Shown: positions 9,203 through 16,881, numbered from the stretch's first letter. The stretch: 63,138 nt of DNA from CAZTDP01 sp964612565 (GCA_964612565.1 CAZTDP010000004.1:1-63138); one strand, 5' to 3'. Notes: generated from the sequence alone by a model not told the origin. A program made the numbers and translations.

Positions 9203-9336
9203 TATAATCACTATAGAAAATTAAATCTCAGCGGCGACAAGTTCCTAAAACGGAATTGTGTTCGAACCCAAAAAGGGGCTACCCTCTCGGGTTCGAAGCT
9301 TCGCCGCTGAGATACTACAAGGGTAGTCCCTTTTTA
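9203..9336 (+). ncRNA. Candidate structured RNA after terminase
   Basis: No gene lies between 9194 and 9476. A TATAAT box (9203-9208) is followed by a perfect 13-bp inverted repeat, ATCTCAGCGGCGA at 9225-9237 with its complement at 9301-9313. Inside are two hairpins: TTCC/GGAA at 9242-9255, and TTCGAACCC at 9261-9269 with GGGTTCGAA at 9289-9297. A terminator-like hairpin ACTAC..GTAGT (9314-9327) then a T-rich run follows. Promoter, closed multi-branched fold and terminator together suggest a short RNA of about 120 nt. A packaging or attachment site with the same symmetry is an alternative. Confidence 0.45.
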
Positions 9337-9418
9337 TGCTTTTAGAGTGTCTTAACATAAAACAAAAGAGTTGCGAAGCTTTTATAAGTATTGATCGTAT
9401 TAGTTGCTTTAACCTTGA

Positions 9419-9433
9419 TATTGCGTCATCAAT
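9419..9433 (+). repeat. 15-bp direct repeat, copy 1
   Basis: TATTGCGTCATCAAT occurs here, upstream of the zinc-ribbon gene, and again at 11121-11135 just upstream of the serine recombinase. It could be a recombination core or a shared operator. Confidence 0.5.
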
Positions 9434-9476
9434 TGTCCAGAACAAAATGTTTGTGATTCCAAAGGGGGTGATATGA

Positions 9477-10145
9477 GTGGCAACTAAAAAATGTAAATAT
9501 TGTCAAACTGATATTGATCAAAAAGCTAAGATTTGCCCGAATTGCAAAAAGGATCAAAGAGGCTTTTTTGCTAAACACCCAATAATTACAGGGATTCTTG
9601 TGCTTTTTGTTATCGGTATTATAGCTTCCGCCGGTGGTTCGCCTGACAAAACTGACACAGGGTCAGAATCTAAATCCACATCAACAAATAAAGAAACTAC
9701 TGAGAATAACAAACCAACTGTCCAAGAAAATGCTGTTCCAGTAGCAAAGCTAAATGAGGACATTCAGGTTGGTGACGTTAAATGGAAGGTTATCAAGGCT
9801 TGGACAGCTAGTCAACTTTCGGACTATTCCGGGGCAGTGAAGCCTGCAGGTAAGTTCTTAGTGGTAAACGTGGTAGTTGAGAACCTGGGCAAAGATATGA
9901 AAACAGTCTCAAATCTTAAAGTAGTTGATGATAAAGGACGAGAATTTACCTCCTACAGTAAATCTTTTGGGTTTCAGAATCTTGGCGCCGATTCTTTGTA
10001 CATCTTAAGCAACATCAACCCGAACGTGCCGTTAACATTTGCCGACGTTTACGAGATACCTGCAGATGCACAGGGTCTGAAACTCGAAGTTGGAGATTTA
10101 TCCTTACTTGGTAATGGCGAAGGTTTAGTTGATCTAGGACTTTGA
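9477..10145 (+). CDS. Zinc-ribbon, membrane-anchored DUF4352 protein
   Basis: 222 aa. The N-terminus is a CxxC...CxxC zinc ribbon (Cys 6, 9, 20, 23), followed by a membrane helix (about 36-53), a Ser/Thr/Glu-rich linker (55-80) and a C-terminal beta-sandwich resembling DUF4352 (IQVGDVKWKV ... FLVVNVVVENLG ... DDKGREF). In other bacteria such proteins are surface or lipoprotein-like with unknown role. The GTG at 9477 follows AAAGGGGGTG, a strong ribosome site unlike the leaderless chromosomal genes around the island. It stands alone and is followed by its own terminator. Confidence 0.75.
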   Translation: MATKKCKYCQTDIDQKAKICPNCKKDQRGFFAKHPIITGILVLFVIGIIASAGGSPDKTDTGSESKSTSTNKETTENNKPTVQENAVPVAKLNEDIQVGDVKWKVIKAWTASQLSDYSGAVKPAGKFLVVNVVVENLGKDMKTVSNLKVVDDKGREFTSYSKSFGFQNLGADSLYILSNINPNVPLTFADVYEIPADAQGLKLEVGDLSLLGNGEGLVDLGL

Positions 10146-10151
10146 AATAGG

Positions 10152-10182
10152 AAAGCTCATCTGAAATATGGTGAGCTTTTCT
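10152..10182 (+). terminator. Rho-independent terminator
   Basis: AAAGCTCA (10152-10159) pairs with TGAGCTTT (10172-10179), followed by a short T run, right after the stop at 10145. Confidence 0.7.
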
Positions 10183-10218
10183 TGGCACAAAAGTAGTGAA
10201 TTTTTCCCACAGCTGTTT

Positions 10219-10345
10219 TATAATCCGGGAGTAGCTCATTGACAAGCTGACGGGGAAACCTCCGACCCCTAAATAGTTTGTGGTTAGTTTACCTCACACT
10301 CCCCCCAAGACCATAAAGTTTTGTGGTTTTGGATGGGAGTGATTA
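10219..10345 (+). promoter_or_regulatory. Promoter and switch-like structured leader
   Basis: A TATAAT box (10219-10224) precedes GGGAGT (10227-10232). This can pair with ACTCCC (10298-10303) to close a 77-nt fold that also contains a GGGG/CCCC hairpin. The same CACTCCC (10297-10303) can instead pair with GGGAGTG (10335-10341), closing a long hairpin with AGACCATAA/TTGTGGTTTT inside. The two folds exclude each other. The leader ends 45 nt before the Shine-Dalgarno of the DUF1508 gene. Regulation by alternative folding is an inference. Confidence 0.4.
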
Positions 10346-10390
10346 GAGTAATCTTTCCCAAATTATTTTATCTGATCGGAGGTGATTAAA

Positions 10391-10561
10391 ATGGTAAGAC
10401 TCAAGATTTATCTTGATAGCGCCAATCATTACAGATGGCGACTTATAGCTGGTAACGGTGAAAAGGTTGCTGCTAGTGAGGCTTATGCCTCAAAGGCTAA
10501 TGCTGTAAGATCGGCAGAGCGAGTTAAACAACTCGCCTTCATCGCAATTATTGAAGAGTAA
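10391..10561 (+). CDS. Small DUF1508 (YegP-like) protein
   Basis: 56 aa peptide. The pattern YRWRLIAGNGEKVAASEAY followed by SKANAVRSAERVK is the conserved core of the DUF1508/YegP family, a small beta-beta-alpha fold usually found as one or two copies; here there is a single unit. The ATG is preceded by GGAGGTGAT, a near-perfect ribosome site at 10379-10387. Function is unknown in the family. It stands alone between a structured leader and a convergent gene. Confidence 0.75.
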   Translation: MVRLKIYLDSANHYRWRLIAGNGEKVAASEAYASKANAVRSAERVKQLAFIAIIEE

Positions 10562-10630
10562 TCTTTGGTAGTTGCACCTCGTCGGCTTTTCAATGGGCTA
10601 TTTTACTGAAAACCCAGGCTCTATTTCAAT

Positions 10631-11073
10631 TTATTGGGACTCTTTTACCAGGTAAGCGTAAACTGGGATATTGGGGGTAGAAAGCTCAATCATTTCATAT
10701 CCTTTTCTCAAGATAATATCCAACCCGATCTCCAAAGCTTTAGTTCTAAAAAAACATAGTCCTCTTCTTTATAGACCAAGTCACAGCAACCGAGTTCTGG
10801 CCTATGTATATCAGGTTTTCTAATCCTAATAGTTTCCACGTTTTCGCTAAGAATTTGTAGCGGCTTGTACAGAACGTACTTGATTCCATTATTAGCTTCC
10901 AGTTCATCGCCATACTGACTCAACACCGAACGAAGAGAATTATAATCATCCTTACTTTGTGCAAAAACCGTTAGATATCCTATTCTTAGGCTTTTATCTG
11001 TAAATATCTCGCTGATCAACCTATGTATTTCCGAAATCAGATTTGTAAAACGCTCGGTAAATGGTCCTATCAT
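10631..11073 (-). pseudogene. Hypothetical protein split by a -1 frame change
   Basis: The first frame (11073 down to 10708) gives 121 aa ending abruptly, with the block IRIRKPDIHRPELGCCDLVY. At about 10748 the minus strand reads T TTT TTA in the zero frame. In the -1 frame the protein continues through RTKALEIGLDIILRKGYEM and ends at 10631 after YLVKESQ, which reads like a natural C-terminus. The join is either a one-base loss in a run of seven T, a sequencing error, or a programmed -1 frameshift, as the heptamer is of the classical slippery type. The family is not recognised; the full product would be about 147 aa and soluble. Confidence 0.55.
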
Positions 11074-11120
11074 ACTTACCGCTATTTTACCTCAAAACCA
11101 GCTTCTAGACTTGTACTTCT

Positions 11121-11135
11121 TATTGCGTCATCAAT
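11121..11135 (+). repeat. 15-bp direct repeat, copy 2
   Basis: Second copy of TATTGCGTCATCAAT (first at 9419), ending 9 nt before the ATG of the serine recombinase, the place where attachment half-sites of large serine integrases often lie. Confidence 0.5.
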
Positions 11136-11144
11136 GTGTATGCT

Positions 11145-12416
11145 ATGGAACAACAAAAACCTAAATATTGCTTATACGCAAGAAAATCTTCGGAATCTGA
11201 TGAGCGACAAGCAATGTCGATAGATTCTCAGATTAAGGAAATGGGAGTTCTGGCTGAGAAAGAACAGCTAGAAGTAGTATCAATAAAGCAGGAAAGTCAT
11301 TCAGCGAAATTATCTGGCTCACGCCCTGTATTCCTTGAGATGTTACAAGAACTAAGAGAGGATAAATACAATGGAATATTAACATGGGCACCAGATAGGC
11401 TTAGTAGAAATGCAGGGGATCTTGGTTCTTTAGTGGATTTAATGGATATGGGTAAACTTCAGAACATTCGTACTTACGGTCAAACTTTTTCAAACTCACC
11501 AAGTGAAAAATTTCTGCTTATGATTCTGTGTTCTCAGGCAAAACTAGAAAATGATAACAGAGGTGTAAACGTCAAAAGAGGTATAAGAGCAAAATGCGAA
11601 ATGGGCTGGAGACCATGTCCCGCACCATTAGGCTATTACAATAGATCTTATGGCGGGGTTAAAGACATAGTCCTAGATCCAGAAATAGCACCAGCTATTG
11701 TAGAAATATTCGAGCGAGTAGCTTACAGACGCCAAAGTGGGAGAGACATACGTGAGTGGCTAGAATGCATAGATTTCAAAACTAAAAATGGTAAGAATAT
11801 GTCGCTAAGTATGATTTATAGAACATTACGGAACCCTTTCTACTACGGAGTATTTAGGTATCCAGAAAATAGTGATAATTGGTATACAGGTTCTCATAAA
11901 CCGCTAATTACCAAAGAATTATTTGATATCGTACAAGATAAACTAAGAATACCAAGAAAACTTAAATGGGGTTCAAAAGGCTTTGCGTTCTCTGGAACTA
12001 TAAAGTGTGCTTATTGCAAGGGCAACATTACAGGAGAAGAAAAGTTTAAAAAGCTAGTATCTGGTGAGTATAGACGCCATGTTTATTATCATTGTAATCG
12101 TGCCAAAGACTATACCTGTAAAGAGCCATTTATTACAGAACAAGCCTTATTTGATGAATTATATAAGTTTATAGAAACACATGAAAATCTTAATATAAGT
12201 GAAAAACTTAGAGCCGACATAGAAATGTTTCAAAAGATTGCTAATACTTTAAACCGTGAAATTGAAACAAATGCACCATTTAAGGCTGACTTGAAGATAT
12301 ATGCAAAGCATGTAATTTATGAAGGAACTCTAAAAGAGAGAAAGGATTTTATAAAAGGCTTAAACACTGAGCTGTTCCTGTCACAAAAGCATATTTGTGA
12401 CCAGCTAACCACGTGA
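11145..12416 (+). CDS. Large serine recombinase (integrase)
   Basis: 423 aa from the ATG at 11145; an in-frame GTG lies 9 nt upstream. The resolvase domain carries the catalytic Ser in YARKSS, then DSQIKEM and the Arg-containing APDRLSRNAGDLG. The recombinase domain (about 150-260) has PAPLGYYN and MIYRTLRNPFYYG. A zinc ribbon follows: CAYCKG with a later YHC...C set (about 286-330). It is shorter than usual large serine integrases because the C-terminal coiled coil is reduced. It would integrate or excise an element between att sites. It is the only recombinase in the island and converges with the TOPRIM gene, overlapping it by 12 bp. Confidence 0.9.
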   Translation: MEQQKPKYCLYARKSSESDERQAMSIDSQIKEMGVLAEKEQLEVVSIKQESHSAKLSGSRPVFLEMLQELREDKYNGILTWAPDRLSRNAGDLGSLVDLMDMGKLQNIRTYGQTFSNSPSEKFLLMILCSQAKLENDNRGVNVKRGIRAKCEMGWRPCPAPLGYYNRSYGGVKDIVLDPEIAPAIVEIFERVAYRRQSGRDIREWLECIDFKTKNGKNMSLSMIYRTLRNPFYYGVFRYPENSDNWYTGSHKPLITKELFDIVQDKLRIPRKLKWGSKGFAFSGTIKCAYCKGNITGEEKFKKLVSGEYRRHVYYHCNRAKDYTCKEPFITEQALFDELYKFIETHENLNISEKLRADIEMFQKIANTLNREIETNAPFKADLKIYAKHVIYEGTLKERKDFIKGLNTELFLSQKHICDQLTT

Positions 12417-13385
12417 TATTACAAAACGAAGAAAATCAAATATTTCATAATCAAAGTTTTGATCTTTACCATTAAATATTTTGTGCCAATTCCATTTGAT
12501 AATGTATATAAATATATCGCCATATATCTCTGCAAGTTTTACTTTATCTATAGATATGTTGAGTTTTTCCTCAAGAGCTTTAATGTACGGTTTTTTGGCA
12601 GATAAACATGATTCAACATCCTTCAGTTGTAAAGATTTTATTGTTGCCTTATATACACTCAAATATTTGTTTATTGCTTCTAGATTAATTTCTGGGGGTA
12701 TGGCATTTTCAAAATCTCTTTTAAATTTAAATTCACTGTTTACTGTACATTTCTCTTTGAGCTTTTTCAAAAAGCTATCGGTAGTCTGGGAATTACCATC
12801 TATGTCGCAAACAATACTAACTTTTATGCCCTGTCTGTTTTTTTCGTTTATATACCTGGCGAGACTTACAATCTGACCTTTACCTGCGTAATTATAAACA
12901 TCTACATTGAAATTCGCATAGCCAAGATTTTCTTGAATATATTTCAAAAAAGTAAATTCGGACTCACCTTCTACAGCAAGTGTCGTTTCATGTGTACTTT
13001 TCTCATTATAAGCCAATCCATTGTACCTAAGTTCTTCAAGTGATTTGATCATACCCGAGGGGTATAAGTAATAATTTGTGGTACCTTTCCACCACCTAGT
13101 TGCATCTTTTCTGGATAGTTGGAATTCCCAAAGTTTTATCGAAAGTGCAACATCTATAAGATTTGCAATGGATTTAAGGTAAAACAGTTTCCTTTTCTTA
13201 CCTAGTTTTTCAAATTCTTGGAAAGTAACATCTAGCGCATTATTTAAAACTTGTTGTACAAACTCCGGGTAATATTCAGTGTTAATAAAATGATAATCAA
13301 AAAAGTTATAAACCTGTGGCTTGCTAGGTTCGGGGTTATCAGCTAAAAAATTCTGAATTCGTTTTTCTTGTGTTATATCAGACAT
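12405..13385 (-). CDS. Stand-alone TOPRIM-domain protein, possible island cargo
   Basis: 326 aa. A TOPRIM core is visible: the acidic motif LAVEGESEFTFLKYI (about residues 138-152), a glycine-rich segment YAGKGQIVSLARYI and the second acidic motif VSIVCDIDGN (about 190-199). This resembles the TOPRIM nuclease half of OLD-family proteins, but no ATPase (Walker) motif is present. The N-terminal 130 and C-terminal 100 residues are helical and unfamiliar. Its place between the recombinase and tRNA-Gln is where cargo genes such as anti-phage nucleases often sit. A defence role is inference; primase or repair functions are possible. Confidence 0.6.
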   Translation of the reverse strand: MSDITQEKRIQNFLADNPEPSKPQVYNFFDYHFINTEYYPEFVQQVLNNALDVTFQEFEKLGKKRKLFYLKSIANLIDVALSIKLWEFQLSRKDATRWWKGTTNYYLYPSGMIKSLEELRYNGLAYNEKSTHETTLAVEGESEFTFLKYIQENLGYANFNVDVYNYAGKGQIVSLARYINEKNRQGIKVSIVCDIDGNSQTTDSFLKKLKEKCTVNSEFKFKRDFENAIPPEINLEAINKYLSVYKATIKSLQLKDVESCLSAKKPYIKALEEKLNISIDKVKLAEIYGDIFIYIIKWNWHKIFNGKDQNFDYEIFDFLRFVISRG

Positions 13386-13412
13386 CTGGGTCTATGTTTA
13401 CAAAGCTCCTCT

Positions 13413-13486
13413 TGGCTGGGGGATAGGGATTCGAACCCCAATACACGGGACCAAAACCCGTAGTCCTACCGTTAGACGATCCCCCA
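13413..13486 (-). tRNA. tRNA-Gln (TTG)
   Basis: Cloverleaf on the minus strand: acceptor TGGGGGA/TCCCCCA, D-arm GTC..GAC, anticodon loop TTTTGGT giving anticodon TTG, T-arm GGG-TTCGAAT-CCC, encoded CCA. The 168 bases to the next gene hold nothing recognisable. Confidence 0.95.
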
Positions 13487-13654
13487 ATAGTAAAAAAGTA
13501 TCAGTCGCCACTTAAAAGCAGATTAACAGCCTTTTGCGGCTTACTCCAAAACATGCTTAAAAGCTTCAAAATTATACCACTACCCCACCCCGCAGCGAAT
13601 TTTCAATATCAATCATCCCCTGCTCTCAACCCCAACCTCCCACCACAGCACCGT

Positions 13655-14542
13655 TTAAGCCTTTAACATCTCCTTAAGCTCGTCCATTCTCTCTAGCATT
13701 GCTTCCTCGCCAATTCTAATTGTTTCAATATTATTTACAAACTTAAAAAATATATCAAATTTGCCTTCGGGGATTTTGGGGTTTAAAGCTATGTCGGCGT
13801 CTACAATGTTGCTTTGGGCAAGTTTGGCCAGCAGCAGTTGGTATGAAAGCCGGGTAATTTCCGCGGTTCTAAATTTAAGGCCGTTGTCAAAAACTTCTTT
13901 CATGGGAAAAATGTTTCCGTATAGGTTAACTCCAATAACAATGTCCGCACCCATTTCGCGGGTGGCATCAACAGGGACAGGAAGCGAGGTGCCACCGTCA
14001 ACTAATTTCCGCCCGTCTACTTCAACCGGCATAAGTACTAAAGGTACCGAACTGCTTGCCCGCATTGCTATGGCTAAATTGCCGTTTTTAAGAAAAATTG
14101 TTTCACCTGTCACTATGTCTGTGGTTACGGCGCAGTACTTAAGGTCGAGATCTTCAATATTTATAGAGCCGCCAATCTTTTCAAAAAATTTTGTTAGTCT
14201 TTCACCTTTAACTAAACCGTATTTTCGGGAAGGATCCATTAGTACGGAAATAACGGTTTTGTATTTAAGGCTGCTGACTATGCCTTGAACCTTATTAATG
14301 TCACCAAGAGCCGCGTAAAGGCCTCCCACAACCGCGCCTACGCTTGATCCGGCAATAATATCAATTGGAATATCGTTTTGGACAAGGGCTTTAATAACCC
14401 CAATATGAGCAAGACCCCGCCAGCCGCCGCTTCCAAGGGCAAGCCCCACTTTTTTTCGGGGTTTAACGACCGAAGCTATAGTTTCAACTGCGCCTTTAAT
14501 TTGCTGTGATAAATCATTTTCCTGCATCTTGGATTGTGACAA
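13655..14542 (-). CDS. Patatin-like phospholipase (RssA type)
   Basis: 295 aa serine acyl hydrolase. It has the oxyanion-hole motif LALGSGGWRGLAHIGV (about residues 34-49), the nucleophile elbow GSSVG (about 66-70) and the dyad DGG in LVDGGTSLPVPVD (about 180). These are complete, so an active lipid acyl hydrolase is likely, attached to the inner membrane face or soluble. Its start overlaps the preceding gene by 29 bp; an in-frame ATG at 14527 would shorten the overlap. The pair is probably co-transcribed. Confidence 0.88.
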   Translation of the reverse strand: MSQSKMQENDLSQQIKGAVETIASVVKPRKKVGLALGSGGWRGLAHIGVIKALVQNDIPIDIIAGSSVGAVVGGLYAALGDINKVQGIVSSLKYKTVISVLMDPSRKYGLVKGERLTKFFEKIGGSINIEDLDLKYCAVTTDIVTGETIFLKNGNLAIAMRASSSVPLVLMPVEVDGRKLVDGGTSLPVPVDATREMGADIVIGVNLYGNIFPMKEVFDNGLKFRTAEITRLSYQLLLAKLAQSNIVDADIALNPKIPEGKFDIFFKFVNNIETIRIGEEAMLERMDELKEMLKA

Positions 14543-14975
14543 ATTTTTCGTCTACAAGGTTCCCGAATTCGTCTATGATGTCAAACTTGTACTCCCTGTT
14601 TTCAAGGTTTGAAATGCTTCCTGAAATTTCGTAGTAAACGTACGTTTTTTCTTCTTTAACTACTTGCTCGGTTAAAACAATAACAAGGTCTTTGTCTACA
14701 CCAAAAAATGGAAATGACGGTTTAAAGTAAAGCTTTCTTCTAAGGTACGCCTTATTAAAGTTGCCTTCGACGTCATAAAATTTGGTCGAAAATAAAAAGC
14801 CGTCGCCGCTTGGTTCTATAATGAGCGGGACTTGAGGCTGTTCGTCAATTTTTGTTGCGGTTATTTGATATTTTAGCTTTGGTGAAGCCAAAATCACTAA
14901 AAGATAAAAACCTACACCTAATGCAATTAAAATAGACAGTATTATAGCTATGCGTTTTTTGGAGAAGAATGACAT
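14514..14975 (-). CDS. Hypothetical single-pass membrane protein
   Basis: 153 aa. A basic N-terminus (SKKR) and a membrane helix (about 8-30) are followed by an extracellular beta-rich domain with alternating charged residues and no cysteines. The family is not recognised. It is upstream of and overlaps the patatin gene, so it may anchor or assist that enzyme, but nothing in the sequence proves this. It is divergent from the reductase gene. Confidence 0.7.
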   Translation of the reverse strand: MSFFSKKRIAIILSILIALGVGFYLLVILASPKLKYQITATKIDEQPQVPLIIEPSGDGFLFSTKFYDVEGNFNKAYLRRKLYFKPSFPFFGVDKDLVIVLTEQVVKEEKTYVYYEISGSISNLENREYKFDIIDEFGNLVDEKFVTIQDAGK

Positions 14976-15002
14976 GAGTCTATGTTACCATATTACTTGG
15001 CT

Positions 15003-15719
15003 ATGACTCCACGCAAATATATAGGAAAAGTTATAAGTAAAAAGTATGAAACACCGACCATTATTGGCCTTGAAATCGTTTGTCTCGCCCCCGCAGACTT
15101 TAACTTTGCTTCCGGCCAGTTTGTGAATTTAAAAGTTGGAAATACAGTCTACAGAGCCTACTCAATATGCTCACTTCCTTCCGAGGCCCTAAATGAAGGT
15201 AAATTTAGGATCGCGGTGTCGGCGGCCCATCCGGGAGTTGGTGCCTCATACTCCGCAAAACTAAATGTTGGGGACGAAGTAGAATTTATTGGTCCATCGG
15301 GCCGCTTTGAGCTTAAATCAGAGAGAGGTAAAAATTTGTGTTTTGTAGCAACATCAACGGGAATCGCGCCATTCATTTCGATGATTACGCGGGCGTTGGC
15401 GAGCAATTTGTTTGGCAGCGTTACCCTACTTTTTGGAGTTCGAAACGAAGCGGAGGCGCTTCACGCCGATTACATTAGCGAACTAAAAACGAAATTTAAA
15501 GAATTTAACTACAAAATTTGTATCTCGCAACCCATTAGCGAACTTTCTGCACCAATGTACTGTGGTCATGTAACTGACTTTATAGACAAAATTTCACTTG
15601 AAAACACCGATTTTTACGTATGTGGAAACAATTTTATGATCGAAGAAATTACAAAGTATTTGGTCGAGAACGGTGTGAGTAAAGAGGTAATTTTTACGGA
15701 ACCTTTTTATCTGAAATAG
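15003..15719 (+). CDS. Ferredoxin-NAD(P)+ reductase-like flavoprotein
   Basis: 238 aa from the ATG at 15003; a further in-frame ATG at 14982 gives 7 more residues. The FAD domain shows the RxYS motif in YRAYSICS and GPSGRFEL. The NAD(P) domain shows VATSTGIAPFISM, LLFGVRNEAEALH and the CGN motif in FYVCGNNFMI. It lacks iron-sulfur cysteines, so it would pass electrons between pyridine nucleotide and a separate partner. No ferredoxin or hydroxylase is next to it. A CATATT box 8-13 nt upstream and the lack of a Shine-Dalgarno fit a leaderless mRNA. Confidence 0.85.
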   Translation: MTPRKYIGKVISKKYETPTIIGLEIVCLAPADFNFASGQFVNLKVGNTVYRAYSICSLPSEALNEGKFRIAVSAAHPGVGASYSAKLNVGDEVEFIGPSGRFELKSERGKNLCFVATSTGIAPFISMITRALASNLFGSVTLLFGVRNEAEALHADYISELKTKFKEFNYKICISQPISELSAPMYCGHVTDFIDKISLENTDFYVCGNNFMIEEITKYLVENGVSKEVIFTEPFYLK

Positions 15720-15741
15720 CAGTCTTGCTTTACAAAAAGAA

Positions 15742-15770
15742 GAGGCCCTAAGTTTTTATATTAGGACCTC
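15742..15770. terminator. Hairpin between convergent genes
   Basis: GAGGCCCTAA and TTAGGACCTC pair with one internal mismatch around a T-rich loop. It follows the reductase and overlaps the end of the convergent small gene, so it may serve both strands. Confidence 0.45.
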
Positions 15771-15980
15771 GCAAGAAATCGTGCCGTTTAGTGCGTCGAC
15801 GAAAAGTTCAGCAAAATAAAGGTTCTCGGAAACAAGTATAAAAATCCCAACTTCGCTTTTTTTGTTTAGTTCTATATTGCTGTCTTTAAATTTTGGAATA
15901 ACAGAAACGCTTATCCCAAACTTTAAAGAAACGTTGAGGGCACACATCATAGCAATCTCGTACGGTGACATATTAACCAC
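15756..15980 (-). CDS. Small hypothetical protein
   Basis: 74 aa (GTG at 15980) or 71 aa (ATG at 15971). It has an alternating hydrophobic and charged pattern suggesting a small alpha-beta protein, without Cys, membrane helix or known motif. It lies 9 bp after another small hypothetical gene of similar size and orientation, and the two probably form one transcript. No ribosome site is evident. Family not recognised. Confidence 0.45.
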   Translation of the reverse strand: MVNMSPYEIAMMCALNVSLKFGISVSVIPKFKDSNIELNKKSEVGIFILVSENLYFAELFVDALNGTISCEVLI

Positions 15981-15989
15981 GTTTAGCTA

Positions 15990-16211
15990 TCAATAGACCT
16001 TAAAGACTGTCCCGGTTCTAATGCACACAGCTAACAGTAGTTCTGTTCCATTAGTTAAGCCAACGCGTACGCTGTAAGAAGGTTCCCTAATCAGAGCAGA
16101 TTCACTGACAATGGATACGAGATAGCTCAAAATCATTACATCTGGTATGAACATTGATTCCGTTAGGTAACCTTTAACACACTTCCTTGCTGATGCTTCA
16201 TTAGTTATCAT
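15990..16211 (-). CDS. Small hypothetical protein
   Basis: 73 aa starting at the ATG at 16211, chosen because AAAGGGGAG lies 6-7 nt upstream; a longer frame reaches 16292 without such a site. The protein begins MITNEASARKCVKGYL and ends in a beta-rich segment with TELLLAVCIRTGTVF. No motif is recognised. It precedes the 74-aa gene by 9 bp. Its strong ribosome site is unlike most chromosomal neighbours and may point to mobile origin. Confidence 0.5.
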   Translation of the reverse strand: MITNEASARKCVKGYLTESMFIPDVMILSYLVSIVSESALIREPSYSVRVGLTNGTELLLAVCIRTGTVFKVY

Positions 16212-16334
16212 CTCTACTCCCCTTTCGTCGCCAAAAAAGATGGATCTTTTAATCTTTGTAGGATTGTACACTGAGAATAGTACATTGTACATCTTATAGT
16301 AAAAGGATGGATAATATGAGATTTGAACCTATGC

Positions 16335-16384
16335 CCTTTCGGATGGTACTCGTTTCACTCGTGGCGTTAATTTTGGTGGGCGAT
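16335..16384. repeat. Degenerate tRNA-Val 3' fragment, copy 1
   Basis: These 50 bp match 16832-16881 at 48 positions. The bases just before (16318-16334) still resemble the T-arm of tRNA-Val (ATTTGAACCTAT). Together the copies bracket the HExxH gene. The rest of 16212-16431 holds nothing else. Confidence 0.75.
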
Positions 16385-16431
16385 TGGCGATGCTGTTTGG
16401 AAGTTTTGTATCTATTGAATCAATATGAGCC

Positions 16432-16812
16432 TCAGCTATTCCTACTGCCGTTATTTATATAATTCTCTTTTTCTTCGTGAGACATGAAATCGGCTTCCGG
16501 ATGTTGAAGATGCTCAATTTCGTGTTTAATGATTTCTTCTAGACCTCCGGGTGCTTGCTCTATGTGATAAGGACAAATCGAAATTGAATAATCTTCAGGA
16601 TGGTACATTCCCCATGTTCCAAACGATCTCCAGTAGCATACAACATCGGGGGAGCATTCGATTTTAGGAAAGTCGGCGGTCTTTAACCAAGTTTCAAGCC
16701 ACTTTACGCGTCCTTTGCTGGGTTTGAAGTAAACAACATTGTGTTCGTTACAGAACTTTTCGTCTTCGGGATTTTCGACAAACAGGCTTTTTATATATTT
16801 ATATATGACCAT
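16432..16812 (-). CDS. Small HExxH zinc-protease-like protein
   Basis: 126 aa. The motif IIKHEIEHLQHPEADF near residues 93-108 is a zincin signature (HEIEH, with a further His and Glu/Asp downstream that could complete the metal site). An upstream block CPYHIEQAPGG is also His/Cys-containing. It resembles minimal gluzincin-like domains seen in phages and small genomes; proteolysis is inferred only from the motif. No signal peptide, so probably cytosolic. The gene is bracketed by repeated tRNA-Val fragments, suggesting it arrived by insertion or segment duplication. Confidence 0.6.
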   Translation of the reverse strand: MVIYKYIKSLFVENPEDEKFCNEHNVVYFKPSKGRVKWLETWLKTADFPKIECSPDVVCYWRSFGTWGMYHPEDYSISICPYHIEQAPGGLEEIIKHEIEHLQHPEADFMSHEEKENYINNGSRNS

Positions 16813-16831
16813 AGGTGAAATTTGTAATTGA

Positions 16832-16881
16832 CCTTTCGAATGGCACTCGTTTCACTCGTGGCGTTAATTTTGGTGGGCGAT
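16832..16881. repeat. tRNA-Val-linked repeat, copy 2
   Basis: Second copy of the 50-bp repeat (first at 16335), running into the 3' end of the intact tRNA-Val. Confidence 0.75.

Noticed and set aside
9225..9313. A tRNA or tmRNA gene because of the TTCGA and long closing stem
   Set aside because: A 13-bp closing stem, no 7-nt anticodon loop and no CCA end; kept only as an unclassified structured RNA.
10227..10303. A tRNA gene (77 nt, acceptor-like ends, CCA-like tail)
   Set aside because: The D-arm and T-arm do not fit, the T-loop lacks TTCRA, and the acceptor has only six pairs. It is better seen as a leader fold.
13413..13486. tRNA-Gln as attachment site of the phage-like island
   Set aside because: No copy of its 3' end was found inside or at the other side of the island, and the island's recombinase is of the serine type, which does not normally use tRNA ends.
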